In this document: positions 1 through 6,014 of the stretch, one piece after another | Position numbering within the stretch: the first letter of the stretch is position 1 | Layout of the letters: every line of letters begins with the position of its first letter | Made by a program: the position numbers and the translations under genes | Assembly: GCA_012729405.1 (NCBI GenBank) | Contig: JAAYDH010000085.1 | Location: forward strand, 1 to 10,894 | Direction of reading: 5' to 3' | Origin: Erysipelotrichaceae bacterium | GTDB taxonomy: Bacteria; Bacillota_I; Bacilli_A; RFN20; CAG-826 | DNA length: 10,894 nt | Notes under the pieces: model-generated | What the model was told of the DNA's origin: nothing | Database searches by the model: none | Seen by the model: only the letters and a program-made list of their open reading frames with translations

Positions 1-205
1 AGAAGCCTTATTCAGTATTCCTTATATTGGAGTAATCGGAAATTTCTTTGATGGATTAATGGCCGACCGAGTGTTTATCATTTTGTTGATTACTGACGCG
101 ATCATCTTTTATTCGCTTCTCAATCTAGTAATTACAAATCTCAACAGCGCATCCTTTGATGATGTCATCGTTATTAAGGGTGAATACAAAGAAGAAAGTT
201 CTTAG
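1..205 (+). CDS. C-terminal end of an unidentified membrane protein (5' end outside window)
   Basis: The frame beginning at base 2 is open for 67 codons and ends at TAG 203-205. The translation has a hydrophobic segment (about residues 24-43 of the fragment, VFIILLITDAIIFYSLLNLV) and then a polar, charged tail ending KGEYKEESS, so this is probably the last membrane helix and cytoplasmic tail of an integral membrane protein. A GNFFD stretch ahead of the helix is loosely reminiscent of the GNxxDR motif of signal peptidase II. However, the second LspA motif (FNxAD) is absent, so I do not assign it. It is the only gene here with a TAG stop; the others seen end in TAA. Reading frame fairly sure, function unknown. 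Confidence 0.55.
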   Translation, partial: EALFSIPYIGVIGNFFDGLMADRVFIILLITDAIIFYSLLNLVITNLNSASFDDVIVIKGEYKEESS

Positions 206-211
206 AAATAA

Positions 212-232
212 GCTCTTGAATGAGTGTTTTTT
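212..232 (+). terminator. weak possible terminator after the first gene
   Basis: A short stem (GCTC 212-215 with GAGT 222-225, one G·T pair, 6-nt loop) lies two bases before a run of six T (227-232), just past the TAG stop at 203-205. The stem is only four pairs, so this is a marginal intrinsic terminator at best. Confidence 0.25.
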
Positions 233-285
233 CTTTATGAAACCAATAAACACCGATAATAGTGGTGATTTTTAATAAATGGATT

Positions 286-297
286 TATTATAGTTCC
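286..297 (+). promoter_or_regulatory. -10-like element positioned for a leaderless mRNA
   Basis: TATTAT at 286-291 (5/6 to TATAAT) is followed by exactly six bases before ATG 298, which would place +1 on the A of the start codon. There is no Shine-Dalgarno sequence for this gene. No good -35 is seen (TGGTGA 263-268, 3/6). An alternative -10 is GATAAT 255-260, which would give a leader of about 30 nt. Either would favour the 298 start over GTG 262. Confidence 0.35.
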
Positions 298-1461
298 ATG
301 GAAAACGAAAAACTAACGCGCAAAAAAGTAAGTGATTTTTTGCTTAAAAGTCTCAACGGAATGGCCTATGGCTTTTTTGCAACACTTATCATCGGCACAA
401 TCTTTGGAACAATTGGCACCCTCTTTAAATACGGTCAAGGCAATCCTTTCTGTGACTTTATGGTCAACATCCTAGGAACAGGAGACAAAGGTTTTTCCAA
501 TGTCCTTCAAATTGTCACTGGTTTCGGCATCGGTGTCGGAGTTGGCCTCGCTTTAAAATTTGAGTCTTTAAAAGTTATCACTCTCGGGTTTATCGGTCAA
601 CTAGCGGCATATTTTTCATTAAAAACTGATTTCGTCACTCTTGCCAACCATCCAGTTTCTGATGGACTGAAAATCGGTGACCCATTAACTATTTTAATTG
701 TTGTCATTTCGGCAGCATTGCTTATGCAGTTGATTCTTAAAAAGAAAACACCTGTCGATATTATTCTTATTCCTCTATTTGGTGGAGTAATTGGGCTTCT
801 CCTCTCTCTTGGGGTTCGTTACCCAGCTATTTATGTCACCTATGCTGTCCAATGGTTAATTAACGCTTCAACAAACTCGGTTCCATTTGTTATGGGAATC
901 GTCGTATCAGTTCTCATGGGCATGGCCTTAACTGCTCCAATTAGTAGTGCCGCCATTGCGGCGATGATTTTTATTTACCCCTCTAACAACGATATTACCT
1001 TAGCGATGGCTTTAACTGATCCAAATTATTCTGGACTTCTCCTCGCTAGTGGTGCGGCTATTGTTGGATGTTCAACTCAAATGATTGGATTTATGATTCA
1101 ATCTCGCAAAGATAATAACATCGGTGCGATGATATCAATCGGTATTGGAACGAGCATGTTACAATTCAAAAATATCGTTAAAAAGCCGATTATTTGGCTT
1201 CCAACCATCATTGCCTCAGCCATCTTGGGTCCGGTTTCAACGATGTGGCTTAAACTAATATGCATTGGTCCAAGTGCAGGTATGGGTACTGCTGGATTGG
1301 TCGGACAAATCGGAACATTAGGGTCGATGGGTGTCGGCAGCTGGCAAGCCTGGGTTGGAATATTCGGGCTCCAAATTGTTGCTCCAGCTCTACTGGTCTT
1401 CGGCATAGATTTACTATTCCGCAAATTGAAGTGGATAAAAGAAGGCGACTTAAAACTTTAA
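298..1461 (+). CDS. PTS_EIIC_2-family integral membrane protein (orphan sugar-PTS IIC-like)
   Basis: The protein (387 residues from ATG 298) is very hydrophobic, with roughly ten membrane segments. It carries the signatures I associate with the PTS_EIIC_2 family: an N-terminal FLLKSLNGMAYG segment, a central LTAPISSAAIAAM stretch, a GC-TQMIGFMIQS region, GIGTSMLQFKNI, and a C-terminal GMGTAGLVGQIG glycine-rich motif around residue 328. Members are annotated as putative PTS IIC permeases, but substrate and mechanism are not established. No EIIA or EIIB gene is adjacent. An in-frame GTG at 262 would add 12 residues (399 in total). I prefer ATG 298 because the family starts just before the NGMA helix and a -10-like hexamer lies inside the extension. 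No Shine-Dalgarno sequence precedes either start. An intrinsic terminator follows directly, so it is probably monocistronic. Confidence 0.82.
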   Translation: MENEKLTRKKVSDFLLKSLNGMAYGFFATLIIGTIFGTIGTLFKYGQGNPFCDFMVNILGTGDKGFSNVLQIVTGFGIGVGVGLALKFESLKVITLGFIGQLAAYFSLKTDFVTLANHPVSDGLKIGDPLTILIVVISAALLMQLILKKKTPVDIILIPLFGGVIGLLLSLGVRYPAIYVTYAVQWLINASTNSVPFVMGIVVSVLMGMALTAPISSAAIAAMIFIYPSNNDITLAMALTDPNYSGLLLASGAAIVGCSTQMIGFMIQSRKDNNIGAMISIGIGTSMLQFKNIVKKPIIWLPTIIASAILGPVSTMWLKLICIGPSAGMGTAGLVGQIGTLGSMGVGSWQAWVGIFGLQIVAPALLVFGIDLLFRKLKWIKEGDLKL

Positions 1462-1466
1462 TAATT

Positions 1467-1492
1467 AACTCACCAAATTGGTGAGTTTTTTG
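1467..1492 (+). terminator. Rho-independent terminator after the PTS_EIIC_2 gene
   Basis: AACTCACCAA (1467-1476) and TTGGTGAGTT (1478-1487) are perfect inverted repeats (functionally an 8-bp stem with a 5-nt AAATT loop), followed at once by a T run to 1491. It begins six bases after the TAA stop. This is a clear intrinsic terminator. Confidence 0.9.
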
Positions 1493-1516
1493 TTAAACTT
1501 GGACTAGGTATTAACT

Positions 1517-2149
1517 ATGATTTACGAACAAACTAAAGACCTTTTATCGAAGATTAAAAAGCTGAGAACAGCGGATGTTGATAAAATCGCTTATCAATAT
1601 CTAGAAGACGAAGTCGATGTGTCTGCTTTATATCCACACATCAAAGAGAGCGGAGCAATTCATCGTATCTACTTCGTCGTTTCATTACAATCAATTAAGA
1701 CACTTGAATACCAACTCCAATTCATCGAAGACCATTTTTCCGATCTTAATGACTGGTGGCACGTTGATCTTTTTCCCCAGTTACTCCGAAAAGGACCAAA
1801 ATTTGACTTTGTCTATCAAAAAGCGAAAAAATACTGCAAATCTCCGCTCCTTTTTGCTCGAAGATGGGGGTATGTCATCTTTTTGACGGGGTGGCAAAAA
1901 GACCCTTCAAACACCAAGAAAATCCTTTCTTTGTTTCATGATGACGATGAGTATTACGTGCAGATGGGAGAAGCCTGGCTCTTAGCGGATCTCACTATTT
2001 ATAACCCGGAAGAATGCCTTGAATATATCGCTTCTAAACCCTTGAAATACAACATCATTGGTAAAGCAATCCAAAAAATCTGTGATTCATTCCGCATACC
2101 CGATGATGTAAAAAACAAAGTCAAAGAGTTAAGAAAACTCTATAAGTAA
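1517..2149 (+). CDS. AlkD-like DNA alkylation repair protein
   Basis: 210 residues, close to the usual length of the AlkD/HEAT-repeat DNA glycosylase family (PF08713), which excises positively charged alkylated bases such as 3- and 7-methylpurines without base flipping. The all-helical sequence carries recognisable family landmarks: DWWHVD at residues 79-84 (the W-x-x-D pair that matches the catalytic-site Trp and Asp of characterised AlkD), RRWGYV at 115-120 (the conserved Arg), and DDDEYYVQMGEAWLLA around 142-157. The C-terminal KYNIIGKAIQKICDS segment is also typical. ATG 1517 is preceded by a weak AGG (1506-1508) eight bases upstream. The gene starts only about 25 bases after the preceding terminator and ends exactly where the convergent dehydrogenase gene ends. 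Family assignment is good; substrate range is inferred from the family. Confidence 0.85.
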   Translation: MIYEQTKDLLSKIKKLRTADVDKIAYQYLEDEVDVSALYPHIKESGAIHRIYFVVSLQSIKTLEYQLQFIEDHFSDLNDWWHVDLFPQLLRKGPKFDFVYQKAKKYCKSPLLFARRWGYVIFLTGWQKDPSNTKKILSLFHDDDEYYVQMGEAWLLADLTIYNPEECLEYIASKPLKYNIIGKAIQKICDSFRIPDDVKNKVKELRKLYK

Positions 2150-2953
2150 TTAGAAAAATTTACTCAATACCCAATCTTGCATTCTTGCTGGAAGGATGTT
2201 GAGCATTTTCATTTTCAAAGAATTGCCGACATAATAAGCAGAGCGTGGATGGGTCTTGTAGATAGCCTTGCGGAATGTCTTAACGATTTTTTGTGCGTCT
2301 TTCGCTCTTTTTAATTCCCCAAACATCAACTTCTGCAAATTAATCAGCCTTTTCTTAAATAGTTGGCTGAATTCGACTTGTTGCTCAAACTGAGAAACAA
2401 TGCGGGATTGCATCGAGGTCTTAAACGCTCCAGGACGAATCTTAACAACCTTAATGCCAAACTCGTTCAATTCTCTTCTCAAGGAGTCATTATAAATCTC
2501 AATAGCGTGCTTGCTCATCGTATAAAAGGAGTGGAAAGGCAATCCGAGCAAGCGCCCATACTCACTGCTGACATGGATAATTCTCCCTTTGAAGTTCTTG
2601 ATTAAAGGAAAGAATGTGTGATTGATTTGATAGATGCTGAATAAATTGATAGCAAAGACTTTCTTTAATGTCTCTAATGTGACTTCGATTAAACTACCGA
2701 GTTCAACGATTCCAGCGAAGTGAATAATTAAGTCCAGTCTATTAGTATTATTCTTCACTTCCTGATGGATAACTTCGATAACTTCAGTCTTTGTGATATC
2801 GCCGATAATGAAAGAAACATTTGGATTGTCTTTATGCATTTCTTTGACTCCCGAATCGATATCAATGAGAAAACAAAAATAGTCTTCTTTGATTGAATTT
2901 ACAACAGCGCGAGCGAGGAGAGATTTAGCTCCAGTAATCAAAGCGTATTTCAT
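2150..2953 (-). CDS. short-chain dehydrogenase/reductase (SDR)
   Basis: 267 residues, a normal length for a classical SDR: an NAD(P)-dependent oxidoreductase with a Rossmann fold. Visible landmarks are ALITGA at 4-9 (first strand and nucleotide loop), D31/D33 after the second strand (suggests NAD rather than NADP), GDIT 51-54, the HFAG variant of NNAG at 78-81, N103, the catalytic SS at 129-130, and YTMSK at 144-148 giving Tyr144 and Lys148. RPGAFKTSM at 173-181 matches the usual PG-x-x-x-T stretch. The nucleotide-binding TGxxxGxG motif is degenerate: the second and third glycines are Leu12 and Ala14. The catalytic tetrad Asn-Ser-Tyr-Lys is intact, so the enzyme is probably active, with the substrate unknown. 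Start ATG 2953 is fixed by the Rossmann strand; no ribosome binding site precedes it. Its stop abuts the AlkD-like gene's stop. Confidence 0.87.
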   Translation of the reverse strand: MKYALITGAKSLLARAVVNSIKEDYFCFLIDIDSGVKEMHKDNPNVSFIIGDITKTEVIEVIHQEVKNNTNRLDLIIHFAGIVELGSLIEVTLETLKKVFAINLFSIYQINHTFFPLIKNFKGRIIHVSSEYGRLLGLPFHSFYTMSKHAIEIYNDSLRRELNEFGIKVVKIRPGAFKTSMQSRIVSQFEQQVEFSQLFKKRLINLQKLMFGELKRAKDAQKIVKTFRKAIYKTHPRSAYYVGNSLKMKMLNILPARMQDWVLSKFF

Positions 2954-2968
2954 AAGAAAATTTTAACA
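2954..2968 (-). promoter_or_regulatory. extended -10 promoter, probably leaderless transcription of the SDR gene
   Basis: On the minus strand the bases read TG T TAAAAT (2968 to 2960), then six bases (2959-2954), then the ATG at 2953-2951. TG-N-TAAAAT is an extended -10 element (5/6 hexamer), and the six-base spacing puts +1 on the A of ATG. A poor -35 (TTGCTC, 18-nt spacer) lies upstream. No Shine-Dalgarno sequence is present, which fits a leaderless mRNA. Confidence 0.5.
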
Positions 2969-3039
2969 TTTTTCTTTTTCAAAGAGCAAAAAAAGAAATA
3001 ATGAATTTAATAGGCTTTTTAATTTTTTCGCGATGCCCA

Positions 3040-3060
3040 TGATAAAATATTTCTAAGGAG
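3040..3060 (+). promoter_or_regulatory. extended -10 promoter and ribosome binding site of the YhhN-like gene
   Basis: TG-A-TAAAAT (3040-3048) is an extended -10 element with a 5/6 hexamer; the -35 position is only T/A-rich. A strong Shine-Dalgarno AAGGAG (3055-3060) lies nine bases before ATG 3070. Transcription would start near 3055, so the leader is very short. Together with the minus-strand promoter at 2954-2968 this makes 2954-3069 a divergent promoter region. Confidence 0.5.
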
Positions 3061-3069
3061 AGTTTAATT

Positions 3070-3744
3070 ATGATCCAGCCAATTAGTTTTGTATTCTTTG
3101 CTTTATTTGTTGTCGCTTCCTTTATTCAACTCGTGGCGGCTTTTCTGGAAAAGGAATTTCTGAGAAAAATCAGCAAACCCTTTTGTGTTTTATTTTTAGC
3201 CATCGCCGTAGCGGTCACCATTCCAAATCATCCACTTGTCTGCATCGGCGCTTTTCTCGGAGTTTTGGGGGATATTGCTCTGATTTCTAAATCGCGTAGA
3301 ATCTTTTGTCTTGGAACAGCGCTATTTCTGGCTGGTCACATCTGTTATCTATGTGAAATGATTTTCGTCATAATGGGTGTCAACCCTCTCCCGTGGTGGT
3401 TCTACGTCGTGGTTGCTTTTGGGATTCTCCTTTTCACTCTCGCTGGATATCCATTTTCAAAAAAAATCACTCAAAACCGTTATCTAGCTCTACTCGGCAA
3501 TACCTACCTCGCTATTCTCTTACTAGTTTCAATTGTCTCGATTATCGCCTCCAGCAGAGGATATCTCGACTTCATGATTCTCGGAGTCATCGGAGGGATT
3601 TCTTTTCTGGCCTCAGATTTGATTTTAACTAAATCCTTCTTTATTAAAGACTTTAAAAGACGCGATTATTACATTATGCTCTTTTATCTTCTTGGCCAAG
3701 GCCTTATTCTTATAGGCATAACCCTAACATACGTTTTGGTTTAA
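3070..3744 (+). CDS. YhhN/TMEM86-family membrane protein (lysoplasmalogenase-like)
   Basis: 224 residues with about eight predicted membrane segments, matching the YhhN family (PF07947). Human TMEM86 members hydrolyse the vinyl-ether bond of lysoplasmalogens; bacterial members are mostly untested. Family landmarks seen: SKP 35-37, GD at 67-68 in GVLGDIAL, the F-x2-G-x3-F-x2-GH-x2-Y pattern at residues 79-93, SD at 182-183 in FLASDLIL, and Gln210 near the C-terminus. Gly67-Asp68, His90 and Asp183 are the polar residues usually retained within the membrane. ATG 3070 has a strong AAGGAG ribosome binding site. The next gene starts 37 bases downstream with no terminator between, so the two are probably co-transcribed. 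The family call is solid; the lysoplasmalogenase activity is inferred. Confidence 0.82.
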   Translation: MIQPISFVFFALFVVASFIQLVAAFLEKEFLRKISKPFCVLFLAIAVAVTIPNHPLVCIGAFLGVLGDIALISKSRRIFCLGTALFLAGHICYLCEMIFVIMGVNPLPWWFYVVVAFGILLFTLAGYPFSKKITQNRYLALLGNTYLAILLLVSIVSIIASSRGYLDFMILGVIGGISFLASDLILTKSFFIKDFKRRDYYIMLFYLLGQGLILIGITLTYVLV

Positions 3745-3781
3745 TAATTGCTGATTATCTGCTAGAAATGAGGAACAAACT

Positions 3782-5503
3782 ATGAAACGATTCCATCTTA
3801 CTGACACTTATGTTTTGATCAACTTCGATGCATCTAACTGCGACTCGGAAGTGAGTATTTTACAGTCGCATAGTTTTCTTGATGTCCTCGCTCAATTTAT
3901 TTATAAATTAAGAATCGAAAACAACATTCTAATCGAACCCTTTAAAGGCATCAGTGTTCATCTATTTCACGATGCTTTTAAGCTCCTTTATGTGTATACC
4001 TACGAAGATGTCACCAAAAAGAATCCGGCGTTAACCGGATTGTTGTTCCACCGAAATGAATTATATCATTTGACTGAAGCTTTCTACGATTACTGGCGAG
4101 ATATGCAACGGTTTGGTCTAGTGTCTTCTTCTCAACTTTACCGTCAGAGCACGAAGGCACCTGATTTGATCGTCACCATCGATCGTTTTAATAGCTTAGT
4201 TCTCTCCCTTTATCGGAGCATTTCGACAAATATTAAGGGGGAGAACTATAATGTCTATCGCCAACTCCCCGCGGGAGTGAATGCGAATCTTCTCTATGTT
4301 TATCACAGCTTTCCTTATACGGAAGAATATAGCAAACTGCAAGGCATTCCTCTCGTCAGTAAAATCGCGATCCGCCCGCCTTTCATCGCTCACACAAAAA
4401 GTAACACTAGAACCAATTTGTTCTCGGAGATTAAAGAGAACCCAATCAATAAACTCACCATCGACAAGATGCACTTTTTTGCCTTCCCGGTGAAGGTTGG
4501 ACCTTTGCTCGCAGTTGTCTACGTCCATCGCGACTTCCTTCATGAAGCGATTGGTCTCGCCAATCTCTTCGAGTTAGCAAGTTTTGATGAAATCAAGAAA
4601 CAGACACCCAAATTAGTTTTTATGTATGGTATTAAAGAAAAAGACTACGACTGCACTTATCACTTTGATAAAACGAATAATATGTACCTCGGCTTTGTCA
4701 GCCATCTGGAGAAGAACGATTACTTTGGTTACTTAAAGAAAATGCTCCTCACTTTGCATAATCTCTACATGATCAATCAGAAACAGCTTCCGATTCATGG
4801 AGCGATGGTGTCGATTCTTCTTAATAATGGTCAAGAGAAAAACGTTATCGTGATTGGCGATAGTGGAGCCGGTAAATCAGAAACCCTTGAAGCCCTGCGG
4901 ATGATTGGCAGCAAATACATTCGGGATATGCATATCGTGTTTGACGATATGGGGGTATTAATAAAAAGAGATAACCGCATCTATGCAAACGGCACAGAAA
5001 TCGGTGCTTTTGTTCGCCTCGACGATCTTGAAGCTGGTTACGCTTACCGTAAAATCGATCGGGCCATCTTTTTTAATCCCGACCAAACTAACGCGCGAGT
5101 TGTCTTACCAGTCACCACCCATAAGTTCATCGTTGAGAATCACAAGATTGATATGATCTTATACGCGAATAATTACAAGGAAACAGACGAAGGCCTGCGC
5201 ATATACGATAATCTCGAAGAAGCTATTTCGATCTTCCGAGAAGGAAAACGAAAAGCCAAGGGAACCACTAATGAAATTGGTCTTGTTCAATCTTACTTTG
5301 CCAATCCGTTTGGACCAGCCCAGAAGAAAGTACAAGCCGAAACTTTATTGAACAGTTATTTCCGCGATCTCGCTAATAGTGGTGTTATCATCGGTGAACT
5401 TTATACCCGCCTTGCCGTTCCTGGCTATGAAACCAAGGGTCCTCAAAAAGCCGCGAAAGCGCTCCTTAAGAAATTGATTGGAGATAAACCTTCTTCCTTT
5501 TAA
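3782..5503 (+). CDS. HPr kinase/PEPCK-superfamily P-loop protein with unassigned N-terminal region
   Basis: 573 residues. A Walker A loop GDSGAGKSE occupies residues 359-367 and closely matches the GDSGIGKSE loop of HPr kinase/phosphorylase (HprK). FDD at 387-389 sits where HprK and PEP carboxykinase have their Asp-Asp Walker B. GTEIGAFVR at 404-412 and IGLVQSYFANPFGPAQ at 499-514 are reminiscent of later PEPCK/HprK core segments; that last comparison is my inference. About 340 N-terminal residues match nothing I recognise and are not the HprK N-terminal domain; the whole is nearly twice HprK length (about 310). No signal peptide or membrane segment is seen, so it is probably cytoplasmic. The ribosome binding site GAGGA (3770-3774) lies seven bases before ATG. 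It is probably co-transcribed with the YhhN-like gene. Kinase versus carboxykinase-like chemistry and the substrate are unknown. Confidence 0.72.
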   Translation: MKRFHLTDTYVLINFDASNCDSEVSILQSHSFLDVLAQFIYKLRIENNILIEPFKGISVHLFHDAFKLLYVYTYEDVTKKNPALTGLLFHRNELYHLTEAFYDYWRDMQRFGLVSSSQLYRQSTKAPDLIVTIDRFNSLVLSLYRSISTNIKGENYNVYRQLPAGVNANLLYVYHSFPYTEEYSKLQGIPLVSKIAIRPPFIAHTKSNTRTNLFSEIKENPINKLTIDKMHFFAFPVKVGPLLAVVYVHRDFLHEAIGLANLFELASFDEIKKQTPKLVFMYGIKEKDYDCTYHFDKTNNMYLGFVSHLEKNDYFGYLKKMLLTLHNLYMINQKQLPIHGAMVSILLNNGQEKNVIVIGDSGAGKSETLEALRMIGSKYIRDMHIVFDDMGVLIKRDNRIYANGTEIGAFVRLDDLEAGYAYRKIDRAIFFNPDQTNARVVLPVTTHKFIVENHKIDMILYANNYKETDEGLRIYDNLEEAISIFREGKRKAKGTTNEIGLVQSYFANPFGPAQKKVQAETLLNSYFRDLANSGVIIGELYTRLAVPGYETKGPQKAAKALLKKLIGDKPSSF

Positions 5504-5532
5504 AAAGGAATTAAATGATGAAAAAATAATAG

Positions 5533-5560
5533 GTAACAAAAAAAGTTTGTGTTATATTAT
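5533..5560 (+). promoter_or_regulatory. probable promoter of the tRNA pair
   Basis: GTAACA (5533-5538, 4/6 to TTGACA) and TATTAT (5555-5560, 5/6) are separated by 16 bases. An overlapping extended -10, TG-T-TATATT (5550-5558), is an alternative. Either starts transcription about 15-20 bases before the first tRNA. A small hairpin, GCCA (5566-5569) with TGGC (5576-5579), lies in the short precursor leader. Confidence 0.45.
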
Positions 5561-5584
5561 TACTCGCCATGCTTGTGGCATCGT

Positions 5585-5660
5585 GGACCATTAGCTCAAC
5601 GGTCAGAGCACTCGGCCCATAACCGATTGGTTCCAGGTTCGAATCCTGGATGGTCCACCA
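5585..5660 (+). tRNA. tRNA with CAU anticodon, probably tRNA-Ile2 (elongator Met possible)
   Basis: A complete cloverleaf: acceptor GGACCAT (5585-5591) pairs with ATGGTCC (5650-5656), D stem GCTC/GAGC, T stem CCAGG/CCTGG with loop TTCGAAT, discriminator A5657 and encoded CCA 5658-5660. The anticodon CAT is 5618-5620. G1-C72 pairing excludes the initiator. Similarity to the B. subtilis Ile2 tRNA (GGACC start, GGCTCATAACCG anticodon arm) and the following Ser(UGA) gene, the order in the B. subtilis trnB cluster, favour Ile2, whose C34 is converted to lysidine by TilS. Oddities: position 33 is C (5617) instead of U, and the 27-43 pair is a C·T mismatch. Confidence 0.9.
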
Positions 5661-5667
5661 ACAAAAT

Positions 5668-5758
5668 GGAGAATTACCCAAGTGGTTGAAGGGGTCGGTC
5701 TTGAAAACCGATAGGGGGTGCAAGCCCCGCTAGGGTTCAAATCCCTAATTCTCCGCCA
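5668..5758 (+). tRNA. tRNA-Ser (UGA anticodon)
   Basis: Acceptor GGAGAAT (5668-5674) pairs with ATTCTCC (5748-5754); D stem CCC/GGG; anticodon stem TCGGT/ACCGA (5695-5699, 5707-5711) with loop CTTGAAA giving anticodon TGA at 5702-5704. A long variable arm (about 5712-5730, with a GGGG...CCCC stem) is diagnostic of a class II serine tRNA. T stem TAGGG/CCCTA, discriminator G5755, encoded CCA 5756-5758. It lies seven bases after the CAU tRNA and is surely co-transcribed with it. Confidence 0.96.
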
Positions 5759-5770
5759 TCGACAATGAAT

Positions 5771-5824
5771 ATGCTCCCTAAATTTGGACCAAAAATTGGT
5801 ACAATACGAAGGGAGCATTTTTTA
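5771..5824 (+). terminator. intrinsic terminator after the tRNA pair, with a nested hairpin
   Basis: ATGCTCCCT (5771-5779) and AGGGAGCAT (5810-5818) form a perfect 9-bp stem followed by six T (5818-5823) and further AT. The 30-nt loop contains its own small palindrome, TTTGG-A-CCAAA, so the terminator is branched. It would end the tRNA transcript and any read-through from the upstream P-loop gene. Confidence 0.85.
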
Positions 5825-6014
5825 TTTATTTCGCGAATAAAATCTTGGTTTTTTGTCAAAATTTGTTATTTTGTTAACCTTTTTTTGTCAATTACTTGAT
5901 ATTTTAATTCGGTAATATTGACACTAAAATATTTAATTACGGAAAAAAATCAAATTAACATAATAATATTTATATTATTATAAAACATCTTTTAAAAAAA
6001 ATTCGAATAAACCC
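5825..6014. other. very AT-rich spacer with inverted repeats, no gene
   Basis: No coding frame or RNA gene is seen in these 190 bases. Two inverted repeats stand out. TGTCAATTAC (5887-5896) pairs with GTAAT-AT-TGACA (5912-5923), a 10-bp stem with a 2-nt bulge. ATAATAATAT (5960-5969) and ATATTATTAT (5972-5981) form a perfect 10-bp arm palindrome with a TT centre. The T-run plus GTCAA motif also occurs twice in direct orientation (near 5849-5858 and 5880-5891). The stretch lies directly upstream of the oppA promoter, so operator or UP-like roles are possible but unproven; AT-richness alone makes palindromes more likely. Confidence 0.5.

Noticed and set aside
1..205. C-terminal fragment as signal peptidase II (LspA)
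   Set aside because: Only a loose GNFFD resemblance; the conserved FNxAD motif that should follow is missing.
262..297. GTG 262 as start of the PTS_EIIC_2 gene
   Set aside because: The added 12 residues (MVIFNKWIYYSS) do not look like the family N-terminus, there is no ribosome binding site, and -10-like hexamers lie at 255-260 and 286-291. Not fully excluded.
1098..1484. Overlapping open frames on both strands within the PTS_EIIC_2 gene, and similar frames inside oppA, oppB and the P-loop gene
   Set aside because: They are shadows of strongly supported genes with no independent start signals or recognisable protein features.
5494..5510. TTCCTTTT/AAAAGGAA inverted repeat at the end of the P-loop gene as a terminator
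   Set aside because: A/T-rich stem with almost no loop and no T run after it; the real terminator is beyond the tRNAs.
5585..5660. CAU tRNA as initiator tRNA-fMet
   Set aside because: Initiator tRNA needs an unpaired position 1-72 and G-C pairs at 29-31/39-41; here G1 pairs with C72.
5511..5818. Minus-strand open frames across the tRNA genes
   Set aside because: They are antisense to two clear tRNA genes and show no protein-like features.
5918..5923. Perfect TTGACA as a -35 box in the AT-rich spacer
   Set aside because: No acceptable -10 lies 15-19 bases downstream; it is better explained as one arm of the inverted repeat with 5887-5896.
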